This document shows positions 59,801 to 64,000 of a stretch of 64,000 nt of DNA, in pieces; the first letter of the stretch is position 1; every line of letters begins with the position of its first letter. The notes beneath the pieces were generated by a model. That model had not been told where the DNA came from and searched no databases. It saw nothing but the letters and a program-made list of their open reading frames with translations. The translations under genes and the position numbers were made by a program. The stretch spans positions 96,199 through 160,198 of the forward strand of contig JALHQH010000002.1 in assembly GCA_022842065.1 (NCBI GenBank), read 5' to 3'. Source of the DNA: Caldilineaceae bacterium. GTDB lineage: Bacteria; Chloroflexota; Anaerolineae; Caldilineales; Caldilineaceae.

Positions 59801-62637
59801 ACCTTCAGCGGATCAACCCAGCAACGCTGCGGCACAAAGGGGTAGGTCGGCGCCCCGATCTTACGCCGCGCATAGTCCTGATCAAAGCTCTGCCAGTCAA
59901 TGGTGCCCCCTTGCTGATAGAGGGTGCCCAAACTCTCCAACAGCTGTTGCCAGTCACTCCGCCCAGCGCGCAGGCTGGGGAGGAAGCGAGCCGACACCTG
60001 GCTGTCTTGTGCGCGGCTGCTGATGACCGGTTCGGCCATGCCCAACAAGAGCGCTTTCGGCCCGATCTCCAGGAAGCAGTCTACCTGCTGCTCATGCAGT
60101 GTGGCAACCCCATCCGCAAAACGGACTGCGTCACGCACATGGCGCACCCAATAGTCAGGTGTGGCGATCTCCGCGCCCGCCACCTTCCCCGTAAGATTCG
60201 AGATGAGCGGCAGCGTCGGCTGCTGGTAGGTGATGGTCGCGGCAACCTGGCGAAACGCCGCCAGCATTGGCGCCATCAGGGGTGAATGAAAGGCATGGGA
60301 GACGGTCAGTGGGTGCGTCTTCACCCCTTCCGCCGCCAATTGCGCGGCAATGGCCTCCACCGCCGCCCGTTGGCCAGAAATGACCACATGCGCTGGGCCA
60401 TTGACCGCCGCAATCGTGATGTCGTTCGCGGGTGCGCCCTGCAAATAGGCAGCAAGCGCCGCGTGGACCCGTGCTTCATCGGTCAACAGAGAGATCATCG
60501 CCCCGCCTGATGGCAACGCACCCATGAGGCGCGCCCGTGCGGCGACCAGCTTCACCCCATCTTCCAGGCTAAAGACCCCGGCGACACACGCGGCCGCGAG
60601 TTCGCCAATGCTGTGCCCCAGCAAGAAAGCGGGTTGGATGCCCCAGGCGCGCCAGAGCGTCGCCAAGGCCACCTCCAGGGCAAAGAGGGCCGGTTGGGTA
60701 TAGGTGGTGTTGTCGAGGTCAGCCACTTGCCCCATCGCGGCCGGGCTCTGCCCAGGATAGAGCAACGCCAAGATCGATGCACCCAGATGTGGCTGAAACA
60801 ATTCGTCACAGCGCGCAAGGGTGCGCCGGAAAAGGAGGGCTGTTTCGTACAGCTCACGCCCCATATTGACATATTGTGCGCCCTGGCCAGTAAACAAAAA
60901 CGCGACTTTGGGGGGACGCTTAGCAAGCGGCTCGCCAGACGCGGTGGTGGCACCGGCGTCCGTGCGATAGGCCGCGAGTTGGGCCTGTAGCGTCGCGACG
61001 GAGTCAGCCACAAAACGCAAGCGATAGGCAAAATGACTGCGCCCGACATGGGTGGTATAGGCCAGGTCGCCCAATGCCACATCGGGCTGGGCGGCTAAAA
61101 AGTCCGCATAGCGCTGTACATAGGCAGTGAGCACGGCTGGATTTTGCGCCGAGAGGGTAAAGAGATGATAAGGCCGTTCAAGCTGGTTCGGCACACGGGA
61201 CAACGCTGGGGCTTCCTCCAACACCAGATGTACATTGGTGCCGCTCATGCCGAATGAACTCGTCGCGGCCCGCCGCGGATGATCGGTCGGTCGGGGCCAC
61301 GGTTGGTGTGTGGTGCTCACATAGAAGGGGGTGTTGGGGAAATGAATATGGGGGTTGGGTTGGCGGAAATGCAGAGAAGGCAGCAACTGCCCAAATTTCA
61401 GCGAAAGGGCAGCCTTGATTACCCCAGCAACCCCGGCCGCCATCAATGTATGGCCGATGTTGGTTTTAATCGAACCGATCGCACAAAATTGCTTTTGCTG
61501 GGTAAAGGGGGCAAAGGCGGCGGTGAGCGCCTCGATCTCGATTGGATCACCCAACACAGTCCCGGTCCCGTGGGCTTCGATATAGCCAATCGTCGCGGGG
61601 TTGATGGCTAGCTTTTCATACAGCCCTTTTTCTAAGCGCGTCTGCGAGCGCACACTCGGCGCCGTAATGCCATTGGTGCTGCCATCCTGATTCATGGCCG
61701 AGCCCTTAATCACCGCGTAGATGTGATCATGATCGGCCAACGCTTGGGCGGCGTTTTTCAGCAGCACCACCCCACAGCCTTCGCCGGGGACAAAGCCAGA
61801 GGCCGCCGCGTCAAAGGTCTTACAGCGTCCAGCGGGGGATAACATCTGAAATTGGCTGGTCTGAATATAGCCCATGGGGCTGAGAAATAAAGAGATGCCG
61901 CCGGCCAATGCCAGCTCGCTTTCCCCGGCACGAATGCTTTCACAGGCTTTGTGAATGGCGGTGAGCGAGGAAGAGCAAGCGGTGTCAATCGCCAACGCCG
62001 GCCCTTGTAGATCCAAGAAGTACGCAATGCGCGCCGCCAGAATCGAGGAATCGAGCCCCGTAATGGCAAACCGCGAGGTCAGCATTCCACCATCGGCTAA
62101 GATTTGGGTGTAGCCCGATTGCCCCACGCCAACAAAAACGCCGCAGGCTTTGCCTTTGAGCTGTTCGGGGGCATAGCCGGCATCTTCAAAGGCATGGTAG
62201 GCTTCTTCCAGAAAGATGCGTTGCTGCGGGTCCATCACCGCCGCTTCGGCAGGAGTAATCTGAAAGAATGGGCCATCAAAGCGATCAACGTGGGGCAAAA
62301 AGCCACCACAACGGAGGTAAGCGGTATGGGGATGGCTTGGGTCAGGATGATACCAGCCATCCTCGGGCCAGCGGCCGCTGGGCAGATCGACAATACTATC
62401 CACCCCCTGTTGCAGATTTCTCCAGAGGGCGCGCCAATCCTCGGCACCAGGAAAGCGGCAGGCGATCCCGATGATGGCAATATCTGTTTTATCGGGGGTG
62501 ACAAGGGCGGCCGGCGCGGCGCGATCATTGTCTTGGTGCTCACGCAGTAACAACTGTTCAGCCGTTTCAAGCGAGATCGCGCCGGCCTGTAACTGCGCCA
62601 ATATTTCTTCTTGCCAGCCCATACTCTGGTTATCCAT
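56875..62637 (-). CDS. Type I PKS module KS-AT-DH-KR-ACP
   Basis: 1920 residues. KS with Cys221 in DTACSSS and His in EAHGTGT and KTNIGH; AT with Ser676 in GHSIGE and HAFHS near residue 780, a malonyl-CoA type; DH with His986 in HRIFGTVVSP and DGCFQ as the second half; KR with the nucleotide loop TGGLGALG, catalytic Tyr1690 in SNYAAAN and VDD suggesting B-type; ACP with Ser1836 in GFDSLMAVE. No ER or methyltransferase. Expected product of the round is a trans alpha,beta-unsaturated acyl chain. The C-terminal tail ends EHIEVEI, a plausible short docking motif for the next protein's TubC domain. Confidence 0.95.
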   Translation of the reverse strand: MDNQSMGWQEEILAQLQAGAISLETAEQLLLREHQDNDRAAPAALVTPDKTDIAIIGIACRFPGAEDWRALWRNLQQGVDSIVDLPSGRWPEDGWYHPDPSHPHTAYLRCGGFLPHVDRFDGPFFQITPAEAAVMDPQQRIFLEEAYHAFEDAGYAPEQLKGKACGVFVGVGQSGYTQILADGGMLTSRFAITGLDSSILAARIAYFLDLQGPALAIDTACSSSLTAIHKACESIRAGESELALAGGISLFLSPMGYIQTSQFQMLSPAGRCKTFDAAASGFVPGEGCGVVLLKNAAQALADHDHIYAVIKGSAMNQDGSTNGITAPSVRSQTRLEKGLYEKLAINPATIGYIEAHGTGTVLGDPIEIEALTAAFAPFTQQKQFCAIGSIKTNIGHTLMAAGVAGVIKAALSLKFGQLLPSLHFRQPNPHIHFPNTPFYVSTTHQPWPRPTDHPRRAATSSFGMSGTNVHLVLEEAPALSRVPNQLERPYHLFTLSAQNPAVLTAYVQRYADFLAAQPDVALGDLAYTTHVGRSHFAYRLRFVADSVATLQAQLAAYRTDAGATTASGEPLAKRPPKVAFLFTGQGAQYVNMGRELYETALLFRRTLARCDELFQPHLGASILALLYPGQSPAAMGQVADLDNTTYTQPALFALEVALATLWRAWGIQPAFLLGHSIGELAAACVAGVFSLEDGVKLVAARARLMGALPSGGAMISLLTDEARVHAALAAYLQGAPANDITIAAVNGPAHVVISGQRAAVEAIAAQLAAEGVKTHPLTVSHAFHSPLMAPMLAAFRQVAATITYQQPTLPLISNLTGKVAGAEIATPDYWVRHVRDAVRFADGVATLHEQQVDCFLEIGPKALLLGMAEPVISSRAQDSQVSARFLPSLRAGRSDWQQLLESLGTLYQQGGTIDWQSFDQDYARRKIGAPTYPFVPQRCWVDPLKVPQQRKTLRPLIDQMTRSPVLKEILFETEFSLAALPFLTDHRIFGTVVSPAACQVALLLSAAELAFAQAACQLLDLVFPQPLTIGADETRTVQTILTPLAVNDPYTQATVQIISFAENHRAMTGAMTGAMTGAGTGAMAIHVTGALRLPPLHEASQLTAVPTLREIQARCTTPVALPFADATSAMTEQPIHFGPLFRWLAAIWRPTTQRDLGDDAAGRIELLGRLGRPSAGESRAGYLLDPGLLDGCFQLAGLAQQLCTSRAELYVPFAVDTITLHQAAVGDSWWCQVEQRAALTWDLRLFTDDGILVASITGFQLRALPALALPAEEPRTDWLYTLDWQPAPQRDPIPPAADVDCLVICGGSAAVGRALAAVTGIATILVTSTQAMPASPISILPAPAEMTLVGLDPTAPAAFHALLATLRARYTSLAILYLWGLEERPLGDDLPQQSLQLCAGLLHLVQAATANPGKTRLWIATAGCQAALGPAAAQATTTPLHPAALAASSLWGLGRTIGREYPDLACTCVDFVNCTEAQLITALQQEVLSAGRMAQPVTAALHTTPLARQLAYQQGECYQARLIPWQPPVNAESLPMATLSAEALYLITGGLGALGLETAEQLVAHGARQLVLSGRRTAVSTETVARLRTWEIQGLQVHLLPADISCRADVERLLTACQAIAPLRGIIHAAGLVDDGLLHSQRSERFAGVMAAKVQGGWWLHTLTQAVSLDFFICFSSVAALLGAPGQSNYAAANAFLDTLMWQRRAAGLPGLSINWGPWAEIGMAARLSATMQQQEMGLITPQAGKRLLRYFLDQMLCSPADPTLPAQIGVLSFPKPSSLRQPQPRFDRQAYWALPAVARRTLVTTILRSLSRTIGGFADEQLDEQQSLLVIGFDSLMAVEFRNQITQTFALTLPLSLFLDGGTLVALAQAVVDQLEAVDLTSDHLGMATDTMNELAQPIVAQHAPALPATGYEHIEVEI
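59389..59442. repeat. 12-base tandem repeat inside the DH domain
   Basis: Four copies of catcgcccccgt (one with two changes) plus a partial copy, in frame, encode repeated A-M-T-G residues within the dehydratase region of the PKS. The 12-base length keeps the frame if copies are gained or lost. Confidence 0.88.
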
Positions 62638-62759
62638 CCGATCAATCCCTTATTTCACCTTACTTGTGCGCTCTGTTTGAAAACCCAAGTGACTCTTACC
62701 GGTAGACAGCGTGAACAGTACGGTTTTCAAGCCAACCACACGCTGCTCTAGATCAATGC

Positions 62760-63521
62760 TTAGCGGCCAAAGCGGCTTTCGATGCGCTCAATGACGACCT
62801 GTTGCTGCATCGTTGCGGCTAACATGGCCATTTCCGTTTCCAATTTAGCCGCAAAGGTGGTGTGCCATTCAGCCGTCAGCAGATGCTTCAAGTTGATCAG
62901 GGTCGGGCGTGGGGCGTCAGCCATCTCCTGCGCAAGCTGGCGGGCATAGGGCAGCACCTCTTGGCGCGGTAACACCGGAAAATCAACCCCACGCGCGGCG
63001 AGCTCACCACCCCGGTAGTTGCGCGCGCTATAGAGCATCTCCCGCCCCAAGGTAGCACCCAATTTGGCCGGGACAATGAACGTCGCCCCCATGCCCGGCG
63101 TAAAGCCATACTTTAAGAAGTTGGTCGTATAGATGCTTTCACGCGCCAGAACCAGCAGGTCGGCATGTAAACCCAAGACAAACCCCGCGCCGATGCCATG
63201 CCCCTGCATTGCCGCAATCACGGGAACTGGACAGTCGACCAGCAACCGGATTAACGCGAGGGCAAAATCGGTGGCATAGTGACCACTTTGCAGGTGTAAC
63301 AATTCTGCTTTGCTCCCACCCGTCAAAAAGTAGTTGCCATAGCCGGTGAGGATCACCACTTTGTACTGCTCATCCTGCGCAACAGCCTGGAAACTTGCCG
63401 TCAACCCAGCAATCAGGGCTGAGGAGAAGCTGTTTTTGGTGATGGTATCTTGCATCGTAATTTCGGCGACGCCGTTGGTTACCTGCGCTAACTGCACACA
63501 ATCGGCCATCATCTGTTCCAC
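62760..63521 (-). CDS. PksI-like enoyl-CoA hydratase (ECH2) of a beta-branching cassette
   Basis: A 253-residue crotonase-fold protein. Its sequence follows the PksI/ECH2 group closely: VAEITMQDTITKNSFS, VVILTGYGNYFLTGGSK, CPVPVIAAMQGHGIGAGFVLGLHADL, TTNFLKYGFTPGMGATFIVP and RGVDFPVLPR. PksI-type enzymes decarboxylate 3-methylglutaconyl-ACP after HMG-CoA synthase and PksH have acted, leaving a beta-methyl branch on a polyketide. The other cassette members are expected beyond the right edge. It lies 122 bases upstream of the PKS gene on the same strand. Confidence 0.88.
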   Translation of the reverse strand: MEQMMADCVQLAQVTNGVAEITMQDTITKNSFSSALIAGLTASFQAVAQDEQYKVVILTGYGNYFLTGGSKAELLHLQSGHYATDFALALIRLLVDCPVPVIAAMQGHGIGAGFVLGLHADLLVLARESIYTTNFLKYGFTPGMGATFIVPAKLGATLGREMLYSARNYRGGELAARGVDFPVLPRQEVLPYARQLAQEMADAPRPTLINLKHLLTAEWHTTFAAKLETEMAMLAATMQQQVVIERIESRFGR

Positions 63522-63578
63522 CGCAAGCTCCTTTGCTTAACGCACAATTCAATCGTATCTACCCAACTGCTACTGTTA

Positions 63579-63707
63579 GCTAGTTCTTGTTGCGAAACGC
63601 GATTTCTACTGCCAAGGGCGCAAAGAGCGCAAAGACTCGCCAGAGAAAATCCTTTGCGGCCTTCGTGGCCTTGGCGGTGATCAAGTTCTTTCGCAACAGA
63701 AACTAGC
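63579..63707. repeat. Inverted-repeat element between ACP and ECH genes
   Basis: Arms of 19 bases (gctagttcttgttgcgaaa and its near-complement, 2 mismatches) enclose about 90 bases rich in gcgcaaag and ggccttcgtggcc motifs of the type seen in dispersed bacterial repeats. The right arm includes the stop codon of the ACP gene. It is likely a small non-coding insertion inside the operon. Confidence 0.65.
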
Positions 63708-63978
63708 TAGCATAGCCAGCCAGCGCTGCGGCTAAAGCGCCGACGGTTTTCGCTTGGGCGAAATTGACCCGCGCCGCGGTTAAGCCCAATGCTTCCAATG
63801 TTTTCACCAGGACTTCGGCCTGTTCGACGGAATCAAAGCCTAGCTCGTCAAAGGTGCTTGTTGGTTCAATCCGATTTGCGGCCAACTGCGGCAAAACCGC
63901 AAGCATGTGGGTGGTCAGGAGGTCCAAAATCATGCCCTGTTTATCACTAGCTGTCGGTTGCGCTTCAGCTTGTTGCAC
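63703..63978 (-). CDS. Acyl carrier protein, donor type of HMG-CoA-synthase cassette
   Basis: About 91 residues with the phosphopantetheine Ser50 in LGFDSVEQAEVLVKTLEALGL. The DSVEQAE helix and the later NFAQAKTVGALA resemble the stand-alone donor ACPs (AcpK-like) of beta-branching cassettes more than module ACPs. The apparent start is a GTG and the frame is open to the window edge (Ala/Pro/Gln-rich), so the gene may begin beyond 64000 or be the end of a larger protein; an internal ATG at residue 16 is another possible start. Confidence 0.75.
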   Translation of the reverse strand: MQQAEAQPTASDKQGMILDLLTTHMLAVLPQLAANRIEPTSTFDELGFDSVEQAEVLVKTLEALGLTAARVNFAQAKTVGALAAALAGYAS

Positions 63979-64000
63979 TTCAGTTTGTTGCGCTGGAGCT

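Noticed and set aside
1..64000. tRNA or rRNA genes
   Set aside because: No cloverleaf with a T-arm GGTTCRA motif or rRNA-like stretch was found in the spacers; a dedicated search (tRNAscan-SE, Rfam) would settle it.

Overview
The window looks like a bacterial chromosome segment, most probably from a filamentous Chloroflexota (Anaerolineae/Caldilineae-like). The reasons are an Opp transporter with a large extracytoplasmic insert in the second permease, intergenic arrays built from acgttttacg-type units, and a GC-rich, NRPS-rich accessory content. The phylum is an inference; no rRNA or tRNA gene was seen to fix it.

Layout. (1) 1-4.8 kb: an oligopeptide/dipeptide ABC transporter operon (end of a binding protein, two permeases, two ATPases, the second with a cropped 3' end) followed by a small membrane protein. 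(2) 4.8-7.7 kb: housekeeping genes greA and lysS, each with a clear hairpin terminator. (3) 7.8-13.2 kb: an accessory strip with a HigBA-like toxin-antitoxin pair, a PIN-domain pair, an unknown membrane protein, a truncated IS91-family transposase fused head-on to a truncated integron-type integrase, and a decayed ABC transporter copy. (4) 13.3-19.0 kb, minus strand: a lasso-peptide type RiPP locus (ABC exporter, asparagine-synthetase-like cyclase, precursor, HPr-kinase-like protein, PqqD-like recognition protein). Its precursor carries a standard lasso leader and an 8-residue ring pattern, and the core is fused to a Peptidase_S74 (endosialidase-chaperone) domain. No B2 leader peptidase is visible. 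(5) 19.3-23.8 kb, plus strand: GH51 arabinofuranosidase, tandem class II aldolase, alpha/beta hydrolase and DUF1349 protein. (6) 23.9-64 kb, minus strand: one very long operon for a polyketide-nonribosomal peptide, running off the right edge.

How the large cluster works. Transcription runs right to left: donor-type ACP, PksI-like enoyl-CoA hydratase (both typical of HMG-CoA-synthase beta-branching cassettes), PKS module KS-AT-DH-KR-ACP, then four NRPSs, a P1B-like P-type ATPase without the usual CPC metal motif, and a cytochrome P450. Domain reading gives seven amino-acid modules: C-A-T / C-A-T-E / C-A-T-E / C-A-T / C-A-T-E / C-A-T-E / C-A-T-TE. Pocket residues read from the sequence suggest X1, D-X2, D-Orn-like, Tyr/Phe, D-(allo)Thr, D-X6, Ser. 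Every C domain that follows an E domain has the D-C-L style opening and the others the L-C-L style, so gene order agrees with assembly order. The NRPS genes show strong internal homogenisation, including an apparently perfect ~1.29-kb duplication of a whole condensation domain.

The most unusual items are the lasso precursor-S74 fusion, with a testable link to the adjacent kinase, and the mosaic NRPS line with its own P-type ATPase.
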